From positions 3,398,267-3,462,266 of the forward strand of contig NZ_GG697169.2 in NCBI RefSeq assembly GCF_000161835.1: DNA of 64,000 nt. Direction: 5' to 3'. A model generated the notes under the pieces. That model was not told the origin of the DNA, did no database searches, and was given only the letters and a program-made list of their open reading frames with translations. Position 1 is the first letter of the stretch, and each line of letters opens with the position of its first letter. Made by a program: the position numbers and the translations under genes. Below, one piece after another: positions 44,484 to 54,761 of this stretch. This stretch comes from Thalassobium sp. R2A62 (GTDB lineage: Bacteria; Pseudomonadota; Alphaproteobacteria; Rhodobacterales; Rhodobacteraceae).

Positions 44484-44570
44484 CGATCTGGCGGTCGGGT
44501 TTTTCGAAATTGACGCATTGAACATCCAGTGATGCGGTGCTTTTCTGCCTCGTAAGGGGAGACAGGGCAG

Positions 44571-45824
44571 ATGACCTATTCAGGGTTCCGCGTAATATCT
44601 GAAGCGTTGCGAGGTCAGCGCGGCTGGAAGCCCGTTTGGCGCACGCCGGATCCCAAACCTGAATACGATATCATCATTATTGGCGGTGGCGGGCACGGGT
44701 TGGCGACTGCCTATAACCTTGCCCGCGAGCATGGGCTCAAGAATATCGCCGTTCTGGAAAAGGGATATCTGGGCGGTGGCAATGTCGGGCGCAACACGAC
44801 GATCGTGCGGGCCAATTATTTCCTCGATGGCAACTCTGAATTCTACTCACATTCGCTCAAGCTGTGGGAGAATATGGAGCAAGAGCTGAACTATAATACG
44901 ATGATGTCGCAACGCGGCATCCTGAACTTGTTTCACTCGGACGGTCAGCGCGATGCGTTTGCGCGTCGCGGCAACGCGATGATCAACCAAGGCGACGACG
45001 CAGAGCTGCTAGATCAAAATGGCGTTCGAGACTTGGTTCCTTATCTCGATTTTGAAAACACGCGTTTTCCGATCTATGGCGGCTTGTTGCACAAACGGGG
45101 CGGCACGGCGCGGCATGACGCTGTTGCTTGGGGCTACGCTCGTGGTGCGGACCGGCTCGGAGTTGACCTAATCCAGAATTGCGAAGTCACTGGCATCGAT
45201 ATCGAAAACGGTGCCGTGCGCGGTGTGCAAACCACACGCGGAGCCATCTGCGCAAAAAAGATCGGCATGGTCGTGGCGGGTCGCTCTAGTCAGGTCGCCG
45301 AAATGGCAGGGATGCGCTTGCCGATTGAGAGCCACGTCTTGCAGGCGTTTGTGACCGAAGGCCTGAAACCTGTGATTGATCAGGTGATCAGTTTTGGCAT
45401 GGGCCATTTCTATATCAGTCAATCTGACAAGGGCGGTCTCGTCTTTGGGGGTGATCTTGATTTCTACGCCTCATACGCAGCGCGCGGCAATTTGCCGATG
45501 AAAGAGCATGTGATGGAGGCGGGCATGACCCTGATGCCCATGATCGGCAAGGCCAAGGTCTTACGATCTTGGGGTGGCATTATGGATATGACGCCTGACG
45601 GATCCCCAATCATTGACCGTACAGATGTTCAGGGTCTCTATATTAATTGTGGCTGGTGCTATGGTGGCTTTAAAGCTGTACCGGCTTCGGGCAATGTTTT
45701 TGCTCATTTAATGGCCACTGACACCTACCATGACGCGGCTACTAAATTTAGGCTCGATCGGTTCCGAACGGGTCGCAATCTATTGGACGAAGAGGGCACA
45801 GGCTCTCAACACAACCTTCATTAA
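44571..45824 (+). CDS. soxB: Sarcosine oxidase subunit beta
   Basis: 417 residues. FAD-dependent DAO-type subunit: dinucleotide motif 'YDIIIIGGGGHGLATAYNLA' near residue 32, 'YLGGGNVGRNTTIVRANYF' and the segment 'GGTARHDAVAWGYAR' whose His is the site of covalent FMN in characterised enzymes. The C-terminal 'GWCYGGFKAVPASG' closes the fold. It oxidises the N-methyl group of sarcosine to an iminium in the heterotetrameric (alpha-beta-gamma-delta) enzyme. First gene of soxB-lipoprotein-soxD-soxA-soxG. Confidence 0.97.
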   Translation: MTYSGFRVISEALRGQRGWKPVWRTPDPKPEYDIIIIGGGGHGLATAYNLAREHGLKNIAVLEKGYLGGGNVGRNTTIVRANYFLDGNSEFYSHSLKLWENMEQELNYNTMMSQRGILNLFHSDGQRDAFARRGNAMINQGDDAELLDQNGVRDLVPYLDFENTRFPIYGGLLHKRGGTARHDAVAWGYARGADRLGVDLIQNCEVTGIDIENGAVRGVQTTRGAICAKKIGMVVAGRSSQVAEMAGMRLPIESHVLQAFVTEGLKPVIDQVISFGMGHFYISQSDKGGLVFGGDLDFYASYAARGNLPMKEHVMEAGMTLMPMIGKAKVLRSWGGIMDMTPDGSPIIDRTDVQGLYINCGWCYGGFKAVPASGNVFAHLMATDTYHDAATKFRLDRFRTGRNLLDEEGTGSQHNLH

Positions 45825-45843
45825 TCACTTTTTAGGAAACCTT

Positions 45844-46242
45844 ATGACCTTTTCTGCATTCTTCAAAAGCGCACTCCTTGTGGCGGGCCTTGGCTTTCTC
45901 GCGGCTTGCGAGCCCATTCCACAACAGGGCACGCCGTGCCCATCGGAACTGACGTGCCAGTTGGCCCAAGCGGTCGCGCAAGATATTGATCGCGAGCGTG
46001 GACGTGATTTTGCACCTGGCTTCAAATTGTCCCGCGCCGTGGCGATAGGCCCGACAGTTTTGATGGATATCAACGTAGGGCTCGACCAAGCGATCATTCC
46101 GGCCGATGAGCGCGCCGAAGTGAAAAAGATTGCGGCTGCGGCGTTTGCGGAGGGTGTCTGCGAGGGCGACAGCCGTGAGTACAGACATTCTTTGATGTGG
46201 CTGGTGGGTTCCGTTTGCGTCTCTTGGACGTTAACCGCGTGA
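45844..46242 (+). CDS. Lipoprotein of unknown function in the sox operon, with a probable late frameshift
   Basis: 132 residues from the ATG at 45844. The signal sequence ends in a lipobox (GFLAAC, Cys22), then a mature domain with Cys pairs ('TPCPSELTC') and helical segments. The last 20 residues (HSLMWLVGSVCVSWTLTA) look unlike the rest. In the shifted frame, open from 46179, the sequence reads FFDVAGGFRLRLLDVNRV and on to a TAA at 46281-46283, 6 bases before soxD. That version would match the tight operon spacing and ends in a Cys. A one-base indel near 46175-46185 is likely. No known function; unusual between soxB and soxD. Confidence 0.75.
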   Translation: MTFSAFFKSALLVAGLGFLAACEPIPQQGTPCPSELTCQLAQAVAQDIDRERGRDFAPGFKLSRAVAIGPTVLMDINVGLDQAIIPADERAEVKKIAAAAFAEGVCEGDSREYRHSLMWLVGSVCVSWTLTA

Positions 46243-46289
46243 CCTTTGTTGATGTGGTCCTTCAATCTTGCAGAGGTGGCTAAGCCCGA

Positions 46290-46553
46290 ATGCGTATCCC
46301 ATGTCCTATCTGTGGCGATCGTGATCGTCGGGAGTTTTACTATCAGGGCGACGCTGTCGCCCTGAACCGCCCTGACCCTGATGCGGGCGAGGCAGCATGG
46401 GACGACTATGTACATTTGCGTGATAATCCGGCGGGGATCACCCGTGATCTGTGGTGTCATGAGGGAGGCTGTTCGGCGTGGATTGTCGTCACTCGGAACA
46501 CTGCTACGCACGAGGTGATCAAGGCCGAGCTTGCGCGAAAGGCCACGAAATGA
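46290..46553 (+). CDS. soxD: Sarcosine oxidase subunit delta
   Basis: 87 residues. Four Cys in two pairs ('IPCPICGDRDRREFYY' and 'DLWCHEGGCSAW') form the zinc site of subunit delta, which stabilises the holoenzyme. The size (about 90-100 residues) is normal. The ribosome site AGAGG lies just before the ATG. Its end overlaps the soxA start by 4 nt. Confidence 0.96.
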   Translation: MRIPCPICGDRDRREFYYQGDAVALNRPDPDAGEAAWDDYVHLRDNPAGITRDLWCHEGGCSAWIVVTRNTATHEVIKAELARKATK

Positions 46554-49477
46554 GGCTGGTTGGAAAGGGACATATTAACCGCGCCAAGCCAGTGGCCTTT
46601 ACCTTTGATGGTACGGCTTACCAAGGCTTTGAGGGTGATACTTTGGCCTCTGCTTTGTTGGCCAACGACGTGCGTTTGGTCGGGCGGTCGTTCAAATACC
46701 ACCGGCCTCGGGGCATTCTGACCGCAGGAAGCGAAGAGCCAAACGCGCTTATGACGATTGGCCGCGATGCACGCGCCGAGCCGAATGTGCGCGCCACAGT
46801 CCAAGAGCTGTTCAATGGTCTCGAGGCACGGTCGCAAAACGCTTGGCCGTCGCTGCGTCACGATGCCATGGCGATCAACGATTTGCTGTCACCATTTCTA
46901 AGTGCCGGTTTTTACTACAAGACATTCATGTGGCCAAAAGCACTTTGGGAAGGTCTATACGAACCGTTCATTCGAAACGCTGCAGGTCTTGGTACGCTGA
47001 GTGGCAAGGCTAATCCGGATCTCTATGAAAAGGCATTCGCCCATTGCGATGTTCTGGTGATTGGTGCGGGTCCTGCGGGCCTGATGGCTGCGCTTAGTGC
47101 GGGTCAAGGCGGCGCACAGGTCATTCTCGCTGACGAAGACAGCATGATCGGGGGGCGTTTGAATGCCGAGACGGGCTCGCTTGATGGCTGGTCTGGGTCG
47201 GATTGGGCGGCTTCGACGCGCGCCCAACTAGAGGCGATGGACAATGTTCGGATCATGCCACGCACAACCGTCACCGGTGCATATGACCAAGGCACTTACG
47301 GTGCGCTCGAACGGGTGAGCAAACACCGCGCACGTGGTGGCGAGGCGCCACTCGAATGCTTTTGGCGGATCGTCACAAAACGCGCTGTTCTGTGCGCTGG
47401 AGCAATCGAACGGCCCGTGGCCTTCCCGAACAATGACAGACCCGGCGTGATGATGGCCAGCGCGGCGCGTGCCTATGTTAACCGCTGGGGCGTGGCCCCT
47501 GGCGCGCGCGTAACGGTCTTTGGCAATAACGATGACGCGCACCAAACTGTGCATGATCTGCTGGATGCTGGCGTCGACGTTGCCGCCCTGATCGACAGCC
47601 GCAAGGACGTATCATTGAATGCCGATGTTCCGGTTTATGCAGGTGGACGGGTCACCGCGACCAAGGGGCGGCACGGACTGCAAGAGATCACAGTCGCGAA
47701 TTCAAATGGCACGCATGTGATCCGCACGGATTGCCTTGCTATGTCAGGAGGGTGGAACCCGTCAGTGCATCTGACTTGTCACATGAATGGTCGGCCGCAA
47801 TGGAACGAAGACATATTATCCTTTGTCCCAACCGCGGGCGCCGTACCCGGTATGACGGTTGCAGGCGCCGCTGCTGGGCAGATGGACACGGCAAGCTGTC
47901 TCGCAAGCGGTGCGCAGGCGGGTGCGGCGGCGGCAACCGATCTGGCATTTAACGAGAAACCGGCTCCACTCCCCGAGGCCGAGGCGAAAACATATGCGAT
48001 TGGCCCCCTTTGGTCAGTCGAGGGCAAAGGCCGCAAATGGCTCGATTTTCAAAATGATGTCACGGTCAAAGATATCAATCTTGCGGCCCAAGAGGGCTTT
48101 CGCTCGGTAGAGCATATGAAGCGGTACACGACGCAGGGGATGGCGACGGATCAGGGCAAGAACTCGAACGTGTCAGCCCTGGCGGTCCTCGCAGATGCGA
48201 CGGGTCGCGGAATTCCCGAGACGGGGACGACAACGTTTCGACCACCGTATTCACCTGTCTCTATCGCATCGATGGGGGCCGGCGGGCAGGGACATGGATT
48301 TGCGCCCGAACGTCTGACAACCAGCCACGCCGCGACGATCGCGCGCGGTGCCCCAATGATCGAAGCGGGCCTTTGGTATCGCCCTTCGTATTTTCCTGCG
48401 GTGGGCGAGACAACTTGGCGCGAAAGCTGCGACCGCGAAGTCGGCTATGTTCGAAACGCGGTCGGTGTCTGTGATGTCAGCACCCTAGGCAAGATTGATA
48501 TCCAAGGGCAAGACGCTGCTGCGTTGCTCGATTTGGCCTATACCAACATGATGTCCACGCTCAAAGTCGCGCGGGTCCGCTATGGCCTGATGTTGCGCGA
48601 AGATGGTCATGTTTTAGATGATGGAACCTGCGCACGGCTGGGCGATCAGCACTATGTCATCACTACGACGACTACGGCTGCAGGTCTGGTGATGCGGCAT
48701 CTCGAATTCATCCGTCAGGCCTTGCGCCCGGACTGGCGTGTCAGCCTTGCAAGCGCGACGGAACAATGGGCGCAGTTCGCCGTTGCGGGCCCCAAGTCGC
48801 GAGAGCTGCTTAGTAGGTTTCTCGACAGCACGATTGATGACGAAAACTGGCCCTTTATGGCCTGCGGCAATGTCGAGGTCGCAGGTGTCTCAGGCCGTTT
48901 GTTCCGCATCTCCTTTTCTGGTGAACATGCCTATGAAATCGCAGTTCCTGCCAGATACGGTGACAGCCTCTTCCGACTTTTGACCGCGACCGCAGAAACG
49001 ATGGGCGGTGGTCCTTACGGGATGGAGGCGCTCAACGTATTGCGGATCGAAAAGGGTTTTATCACCCATGCGGAAATCCATGGGCGCGTGACGGCCTTTG
49101 ATATCGGGATGGACCGGATGGTGTCGGTCAAAAAGGATTGCATCGGCAAGACGATGGCGGCTCGTGTCGGTTTGGTCGAGGATCGGGACGAACTGATTGG
49201 CTTGCGCCCTATCGCCTTCGATGGCGAACTGACGGCCGGTGCGCATCTGTTTGAACGCGGTGCCGACGCGACGCGTCAGAACTCTGCGGGATACGTCACC
49301 AGCGTTTGTTATTCCCCAACGTTGTGCCAAAATCTTGGCCTAGGTTTCTTGCGCGACGGGCGCGACAGGATGGGTGAAACCATCCGGCTTGTGGATCATT
49401 TGCGTAGTGTTGAAACGCTATGCGAGGTCGTGAACCCCGTTTTTTTTGATCCAGAGGGGAGGCGTGTCCGTGGTTAA
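46550..49477 (+). CDS. soxA: Sarcosine oxidase subunit alpha
   Basis: 975 residues from the ATG at 46550 (ATGA overlap with soxD). An N-terminal ferredoxin-like/NAD-associated domain ('FTFDGTAYQGFEGDTLASAL') is followed by an FAD/NAD domain ('VLVIGAGPAGLMAALSAGQG' near residue 195) and a C-terminal GcvT/aminomethyltransferase domain (about 580-975) that binds tetrahydrofolate. It receives formaldehyde from sarcosine oxidation as 5,10-methylene-THF and channels electrons to oxygen, giving H2O2. Usual length for this subunit. Confidence 0.97.
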   Translation: MRLVGKGHINRAKPVAFTFDGTAYQGFEGDTLASALLANDVRLVGRSFKYHRPRGILTAGSEEPNALMTIGRDARAEPNVRATVQELFNGLEARSQNAWPSLRHDAMAINDLLSPFLSAGFYYKTFMWPKALWEGLYEPFIRNAAGLGTLSGKANPDLYEKAFAHCDVLVIGAGPAGLMAALSAGQGGAQVILADEDSMIGGRLNAETGSLDGWSGSDWAASTRAQLEAMDNVRIMPRTTVTGAYDQGTYGALERVSKHRARGGEAPLECFWRIVTKRAVLCAGAIERPVAFPNNDRPGVMMASAARAYVNRWGVAPGARVTVFGNNDDAHQTVHDLLDAGVDVAALIDSRKDVSLNADVPVYAGGRVTATKGRHGLQEITVANSNGTHVIRTDCLAMSGGWNPSVHLTCHMNGRPQWNEDILSFVPTAGAVPGMTVAGAAAGQMDTASCLASGAQAGAAAATDLAFNEKPAPLPEAEAKTYAIGPLWSVEGKGRKWLDFQNDVTVKDINLAAQEGFRSVEHMKRYTTQGMATDQGKNSNVSALAVLADATGRGIPETGTTTFRPPYSPVSIASMGAGGQGHGFAPERLTTSHAATIARGAPMIEAGLWYRPSYFPAVGETTWRESCDREVGYVRNAVGVCDVSTLGKIDIQGQDAAALLDLAYTNMMSTLKVARVRYGLMLREDGHVLDDGTCARLGDQHYVITTTTTAAGLVMRHLEFIRQALRPDWRVSLASATEQWAQFAVAGPKSRELLSRFLDSTIDDENWPFMACGNVEVAGVSGRLFRISFSGEHAYEIAVPARYGDSLFRLLTATAETMGGGPYGMEALNVLRIEKGFITHAEIHGRVTAFDIGMDRMVSVKKDCIGKTMAARVGLVEDRDELIGLRPIAFDGELTAGAHLFERGADATRQNSAGYVTSVCYSPTLCQNLGLGFLRDGRDRMGETIRLVDHLRSVETLCEVVNPVFFDPEGRRVRG

Positions 49478-49988
49478 GCTGATTGCGAAAACACCCTGTG
49501 CCGATCTTTTGCCTTTCTCTTGGGGCGGGGTGTCTTTGATCGAACAGGTGATTGATCAAATGCACTTGGTCGAGCCATTTAACGGGACCTCGGCTGCTGG
49601 TCTCACGCTTCCTCGCATCGGGCGCAGCAATGGGGGCAAAGACGCCCGCATTTTGTGGTTTGGGCAAGGGCATTGGATGGTACATGGTCCCGCCCCACGG
49701 CCCGCTGATGCCGCCGTTACGGATCAATCAGATGCGTGGGCATGTGTGACGATTGTCGGCGCAACTGCACCTGACGTTTTGTCGCGCCTTGTCCCAGCGG
49801 ACATCACCGCACTTAAACGTGGTGATGTGATCCGCACGCAGATCCAGCATATGAACGGCGCGGTCCATTGCACGGGCGACAACAGTTTCGATCTCTATGT
49901 CTTTCGTTCGATGGCTGGGACATTGGTGCATGAGCTGAAAACCGCGATGCGCGGTGTCGCCGCGCGCGAGGGACTCTCGACTCTCTGA
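49470..49988 (+). CDS. soxG: Sarcosine oxidase subunit gamma
   Basis: 172 residues from a GTG at 49470, placed 7 bases after GGAGG; a second GTG at 49464 is too close to that site. GcvT-like fold with 'VTIVGATAPDVLSRLVPADI' and 'FDLYVFRSMAGTLVHEL', typical of SoxG. It overlaps the end of soxA by 8 nt. It completes the heterotetramer with SoxA, SoxB and SoxD. 23 bases separate it from dnaG. Confidence 0.93.
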   Translation: MVKLIAKTPCADLLPFSWGGVSLIEQVIDQMHLVEPFNGTSAAGLTLPRIGRSNGGKDARILWFGQGHWMVHGPAPRPADAAVTDQSDAWACVTIVGATAPDVLSRLVPADITALKRGDVIRTQIQHMNGAVHCTGDNSFDLYVFRSMAGTLVHELKTAMRGVAAREGLSTL

Positions 49989-50011
49989 ACGCGCTGAGCG
50001 ATATTGTCTAA

Positions 50012-51961
50012 ATGAGTTTGCCCGACGGTTTCCTTGATGAATTGCGTACCCGACTGAGCATCGCTCAGGTTGTTGGGCGCAAAGTTATTTGGGACCCGCG
50101 CAAGTCCAATCAGGGCAAGGGCGATATGTGGGCACCATGCCCGTTTCATCAGGAAAAATCGGCCAGTTTTCACGTCGACGATCAAAAGGGCTATTACTAT
50201 TGCTTTGGGTGTCACGCCAAAGGTGATGCGATTTCCTTTGTCCGAGAAACCGAAAATGTCGGGTTCATGGAAGCTGTTCAAATCCTAGCCGGTGAGGCGG
50301 GCATGCCAATGCCCCAACGCGATCCCGAGGCGCAAAAAAAAGCAGACCGACGCACCCAGCTTGCCGACGTGATGGAACAAGCGGTCCAGTTTTTTCGTCT
50401 TTCGCTGAAAACTGGTCCCGCAAGTGAAGCGCGTGATTATCTGGTCGGGCGTGGGTTCAATGACACGTCTCTTGAACGCTGGGAAATCGGATTTGCACCT
50501 GACGGTTGGCAAAACTTGTGGGACCACCTGACGGCCAAAGGTGTCTCGCCTGACATGATGATGGACTGTGGTTTGGCCAAACCGTCGTCCAAGGGCGGCA
50601 AGCCCTATGACACGTTCCGCAACCGGATCATGTTTCCAATCCGCGATGGACTGGGCCGTGCGATTGCCTTTGGCGGGCGTGCGATGGATCCAAATGATAA
50701 TGCGAAATACCTCAATTCGCCCGAAACCGTCCTCTTTGACAAAGGTCGCAACCTCTACAATCAGAAACCTGCGCGCGAGGCGGCGGGCAAAGGTGGCGAT
50801 CTGATCGTGGCCGAGGGGTATATGGATGTGATCGCGCTGTCAGAGGCCGGTTTTGGTGCGACGGTCGCCCCGCTAGGAACTGCGATCACCGAGGATCAAT
50901 TGCGTCTGATGTGGCGCATCGCGCGCGAACCAATCATCGCGCTGGATGGTGACACTGCTGGTATGCGTGCGGCGATGCGTGTGATCGACACCGCCTTGCC
51001 TATGCTCGAGGCTGGGCAGTCCGTGCGCTTTGCCTTGATGCCCGAGGGTATGGATCCTGACGATTTGGTCAAAGGGCAGGGCCCTGGTGCGATGCAGGCC
51101 TTGCTCGATCAAGCGATCCCAATGGTTCAGCTCCTGTGGCGTCGTGAGACCGAAGGCAAAGTCTTTGACAGTCCAGAGCGCAAGGCCGCACTCGATAAAG
51201 CACTGCGTGCCAAGATCCAAGAGATCAAAGACCCGTCGATCCGCAGCCACTATGGCGAAGAAATCAAGTCGCTCAGATGGGAGCTATTTCGCCAGAACCG
51301 TGGCGGCACGGCGAAGTCGACCTATCAGCCACGGGGCAAATGGCAGCCCCAAGGTGTGCCCATGGCCAGCACCAAAGCATCGGTCTTGGGAGCAGGTGCT
51401 GCGGCCGAGGACCATCTGCGCGAGAGCGTGATCCTTGCGACCTTGATCAGCAACCCTGCAATCCTTGGACAATTCGAAAGCGCGTTAGAGCGTATGATCT
51501 GTGCGTCGTCCGAGCACGAAGCCATCCGTCATGCCCTGTTGCGGCACGTTGGGGACCAGCCAGAGGTGTTGCGTGGAAATTTAGTTGGCGAACTGGGGCC
51601 GGACACTCTTGAAAAGCTGATGTCCCAGAGCCATGTCGCAATCACTCCGGCTGTTCGGCGAGCGGGCGATACAGAAATCGCGGCAGCGTGCGTGGCCGAA
51701 GAGTTGGACAAGCTGGGCGCTAAACGCGGTCATGCCCGAGAAATCGCAGATGCAGTTGAAGACCTAAGCGGTATAGCCGACGAAGGTGTGACATGGCGGT
51801 TAAGCCAAGCAGCAAATGCGATCAACGGGACAGGGCGCGGTGCCCAAGAAGATAAGACAGAATTTGAGACCGGTGAAAACGGGGCCAAGATGAAGAAAGA
51901 CGAGCGCAGCAAGTTTGATGCGCTTCTGGATCAGATTGGCTTTGGTAAAGGGGACGCTTAG
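50012..51961 (+). CDS. dnaG: DNA primase
   Basis: 649 residues. N-terminal zinc finger (CHC2): '[16 protein letters not shown]' and '[12 protein letters not shown]' (about 40-68). TOPRIM domain (about 265-350) with '[11 protein letters not shown]' and '[10 protein letters not shown]' metal acids. A C-terminal DnaB-binding helical domain follows. It lays RNA primers for DNA replication. It follows the sox operon and precedes rpoD by 163 bases, as in the macromolecular synthesis operon; rpsU is not present here. Confidence 0.97.
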   Translation: MSLPDGFLDELRTRLSIAQVVGRKVIWDPRKSNQGKGDMWAPCPFHQEKSASFHVDDQKGYYYCFGCHAKGDAISFVRETENVGFMEAVQILAGEAGMPMPQRDPEAQKKADRRTQLADVMEQAVQFFRLSLKTGPASEARDYLVGRGFNDTSLERWEIGFAPDGWQNLWDHLTAKGVSPDMMMDCGLAKPSSKGGKPYDTFRNRIMFPIRDGLGRAIAFGGRAMDPNDNAKYLNSPETVLFDKGRNLYNQKPAREAAGKGGDLIVAEGYMDVIALSEAGFGATVAPLGTAITEDQLRLMWRIAREPIIALDGDTAGMRAAMRVIDTALPMLEAGQSVRFALMPEGMDPDDLVKGQGPGAMQALLDQAIPMVQLLWRRETEGKVFDSPERKAALDKALRAKIQEIKDPSIRSHYGEEIKSLRWELFRQNRGGTAKSTYQPRGKWQPQGVPMASTKASVLGAGAAAEDHLRESVILATLISNPAILGQFESALERMICASSEHEAIRHALLRHVGDQPEVLRGNLVGELGPDTLEKLMSQSHVAITPAVRRAGDTEIAAACVAEELDKLGAKRGHAREIADAVEDLSGIADEGVTWRLSQAANAINGTGRGAQEDKTEFETGENGAKMKKDERSKFDALLDQIGFGKGDA

Positions 51962-52011
51962 TCGCGCCCTTGGTAAGCAACACGTTAAGAAAATCAGCCT
52001 AAATCTGGTTG

Positions 52012-52054
52012 CGAATCACCTGAATCGCAGATTGATTCGTAATTGGACGAATCA
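52012..52054. promoter_or_regulatory. Four GANTC sites in nested inverted repeats before rpoD
   Basis: GANTC occurs at 52013-52017, 52022-52026, 52034-52038 and 52049-52053. CGAATCA appears at 52012 and 52048, with TGATTCG inverted at 52033. TGATTCGT (52033-52040) and ACGAATCA (52047-52054) form a perfect 8-bp hairpin around AATTGG. GANTC is the CcrM methylation site. The cluster lies 71-113 bases before the rpoD start. Confidence 0.6.
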
Positions 52055-52124
52055 TCCCGACCTAGTCAGGCTATTCCACGCCGGGACGACACGCCGAGTG
52101 ACACATGTGACAGGAGCCTCTTTG

Positions 52125-54101
52125 ATGGCCGCGAAAGACAACGACGATCGCAAATCCGATAACTCTGACGCCGACATCTCGCTCGATATGAGCCAAGCTG
52201 CGGTCAAAAAGATGATCGGTGAGGCGCGGGAACGCGGCTACATCACATATGACCAGCTCAATCAGGTTCTACCACCTGAGCAGGTTAGTTCCGAACAGAT
52301 CGAAGACGTGATGTCGATGCTCTCAGAAATGGGCATCAATATCATCGAAGAAGAAACCGAAGACGAAGAGCAAAAGGGTGGCACCGACGTCACCACGACG
52401 GGCGGCAACCGCGAAGTTGCCGTATCGTCCGGCGAGACCGAAAAGCTGGACCGCACCGATGACCCCGTCCGCATGTACTTGCGTGAAATGGGCAGCGTTG
52501 AGTTGTTGTCGCGCGAGGGCGAGATTGCGATCGCCAAACGTATTGAGGCTGGCCGCAACACAATGATCTTGGGCCTCTGCGAGAGCCCGCTGACATTCCA
52601 AGCGATTACAATTTGGCGCGACGAACTTTTGTCCGAGGACATTCTGCTGCGCGACGTCATTGATCTGGAAACCACCTTTGGCGACCAGATGGGCGAGGAC
52701 GAAGAAGAAGCACCTGTTGTCGACACGACCGCTGGCGCGGCCGCTCCGAAAAAAGAAGAGGCGCAAGAGTTGGACGCCGACGGCAATCCGATTGCCAAGG
52801 AAGACGATGACGACGAGGACGAGCAGGCCAACATGAGCCTTGCTGCAATGGAGGCCGCACTTAAGCCGCGCGTGCTGGAAACCCTCGACCTGATTGCAAA
52901 CGACTTTGCTAAGCTCTCGGAAATGCAGGACGCTCGTATCAGTGCGACCCTTAACGAAGACGAGAGCTTTTCCGACAAAGCCGAGAAGTCCTATCAAAAA
53001 CTGCGCTCGGAAATTGTTGAGCTGGTGAATTCGATGCATCTGCACAACAACCGTATCGAGGCGCTTATCGACCAGCTCTACGGTATCAACCGTCGTATCA
53101 TGTCGATCGACTCAAGCATGGTGAAGCTCGCTGACCAAGCGCGCATCAACCGCCGCGAATTTATCGATGCCTATCGTGGTCATGAACTTGACCCGACGTG
53201 GCTAGAGCAGATGGGTGAAAAACCTGGTCGTGGTTGGCAGGCGTTGATTGAAAAGAGCACAGGTAAGATCGAAGACTTGCGCGCAGATATGGCCCAAGTT
53301 GGTCAATACATCGGCCTCGATATCTCTGAATTCCGCCGCATCGTGCAGCAGGTTCAAAAGGGTGAAAAAGAGGCGCGTCAGGCGAAAAAAGAAATGGTCG
53401 AGGCGAACCTGCGTCTCGTTATTTCGATCGCCAAGAAATACACGAACCGTGGCCTACAATTCCTTGATCTTATTCAGGAAGGTAACATTGGCCTGATGAA
53501 GGCGGTCGATAAATTCGAATACCGCCGCGGTTACAAATTCTCGACCTATGCGACGTGGTGGATCCGTCAGGCGATCACCCGTTCGATTGCTGATCAGGCG
53601 CGCACGATCCGTATTCCGGTTCACATGATCGAAACGATCAACAAGCTGGTCCGCACCGGTCGCCAGATGCTGCACGAGATTGGTCGCGAGCCGACGCCAG
53701 AGGAATTGGCGGAAAAGCTGCAGATGCCGCTGGAAAAAGTCCGCAAGGTCATGAAGATCGCCAAAGAGCCGATCAGTCTCGAGACACCGATTGGCGACGA
53801 AGAAGACAGCCAGTTGGGCGATTTCATCGAGGACAAGAACGCAGTTCTACCTCTCGACAGTGCGATCCAAGAGAACCTCAAAGAGACGACGACCCGCGTT
53901 CTCGCTTCGCTTACACCGCGTGAAGAGCGGGTTCTGCGGATGCGTTTTGGCATCGGTATGAACACGGACCACACTCTCGAAGAGGTTGGTCAGCAGTTCA
54001 GCGTGACCCGCGAACGTATTCGTCAAATCGAAGCCAAAGCTCTGCGCAAACTCAAGCACCCAAGCCGGTCGCGTAAACTGCGGTCGTTCTTGGACCAGTG
54101 A
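52125..54101 (+). CDS. rpoD: Primary sigma factor (sigma-70) RpoD
   Basis: 658 residues from the ATG at 52125 (CAGGAGCC upstream; the open frame before it reads through the leader). Region 1.1 at the N-terminus, an acidic non-conserved insert (EDDDDEDEQ near 228), region 2 '[20 protein letters not shown]' and the core '[20 protein letters not shown]' (-10 recognition), region 3 with '[11 protein letters not shown]', and region 4 '[20 protein letters not shown]' (-35 recognition). It directs RNA polymerase to housekeeping promoters. Ends 4 bases into the next reading frame. Confidence 0.97.
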   Translation: MAAKDNDDRKSDNSDADISLDMSQAAVKKMIGEARERGYITYDQLNQVLPPEQVSSEQIEDVMSMLSEMGINIIEEETEDEEQKGGTDVTTTGGNREVAVSSGETEKLDRTDDPVRMYLREMGSVELLSREGEIAIAKRIEAGRNTMILGLCESPLTFQAITIWRDELLSEDILLRDVIDLETTFGDQMGEDEEEAPVVDTTAGAAAPKKEEAQELDADGNPIAKEDDDDEDEQANMSLAAMEAALKPRVLETLDLIANDFAKLSEMQDARISATLNEDESFSDKAEKSYQKLRSEIVELVNSMHLHNNRIEALIDQLYGINRRIMSIDSSMVKLADQARINRREFIDAYRGHELDPTWLEQMGEKPGRGWQALIEKSTGKIEDLRADMAQVGQYIGLDISEFRRIVQQVQKGEKEARQAKKEMVEANLRLVISIAKKYTNRGLQFLDLIQEGNIGLMKAVDKFEYRRGYKFSTYATWWIRQAITRSIADQARTIRIPVHMIETINKLVRTGRQMLHEIGREPTPEELAEKLQMPLEKVRKVMKIAKEPISLETPIGDEEDSQLGDFIEDKNAVLPLDSAIQENLKETTTRVLASLTPREERVLRMRFGIGMNTDHTLEEVGQQFSVTRERIRQIEAKALRKLKHPSRSRKLRSFLDQ

Positions 54102-54649
54102 TCCGGAAACTGCTCTGCGCGGCGGCCTTGTCCGGGGCCACCGGCAGTGCGATGTCCCAAGATCACACTTTGGGCCTGCATGACGTCGACGGCGTCACGG
54201 GCTGATCCGACTTCGAACCCCAAGCCCTGCAATCAATGTTCCCAAATGCTGACCTGCGTCTTGGCACCTATCCCGGTCAGGCCACAGGCATTGTGGATAC
54301 GATCGAATGGTGGGACGGTGGCGATCTCGTTTTTAGGTTTGACGCGAACGACCACGGCGATGGGATCTTTTCTGTCATCACAACGTCTGCTGCGGTCTCT
54401 GGCCCCTTCGGCTTTCGACCCACGATCAGCACATTATCGGAGGTCAGTCGCCAGCTCGAGTGCGGTCGTGGTTTTACCGCGATGAAACGCCAAGTCATTT
54501 GTTCGGTCCGCGAGGACGATGGCGTCATGCGCTACCGGTTTGACCTACCTGAGGATTTGATTGACCGCGCCCCGAGCGGCGCATTGTCTGTGGATTGGGA
54601 TGTGATCCCTCTTGTCAATATCCGCAGATACCGAAGGCTCCGGTTCTAA
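54098..54649 (+). pseudogene. Exported protein gene interrupted by an in-frame TGA
   Basis: A GTG at 54098 overlaps the rpoD stop and begins [20 protein letters not shown], a good signal peptide, and continues for 35 codons to a TGA at 54203-54205. The same frame is then open from SDFEPQALQSMF to a stop at 54647-54649, about 148 more residues, rich in beta strands and containing two Cys ('LECGRGF', 'QVICSV'). The two halves make one 184-codon exported protein broken by a single stop (TGG, CGA or GGA could give TGA by one change). No selenoprotein family applies. If real, the protein's role is unknown. Confidence 0.75.
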
Positions 54650-54761
54650 ACTTCTATTGTGCTTCAACAAACATCACGTGCGCGTGCAAGGGGATTTCTT
54701 TGGCGTCAAATTCGCCTATCTGGCGAGTATCAGTCTTAACCCTTTGTTTGAGAGACCCCTC

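Noticed and set aside
52262-52978. Long open frame (238 codons) antisense to rpoD
   Set aside because: Low-complexity Ser/Arg-rich product caused by the acidic insert and codon bias of rpoD on the other strand; no start site or homology.
54203-54205. TGA as a selenocysteine codon
   Set aside because: The surrounding protein is not a redox family using selenocysteine and no convincing SECIS-like hairpin is seen directly after it; a nonsense change is simpler.
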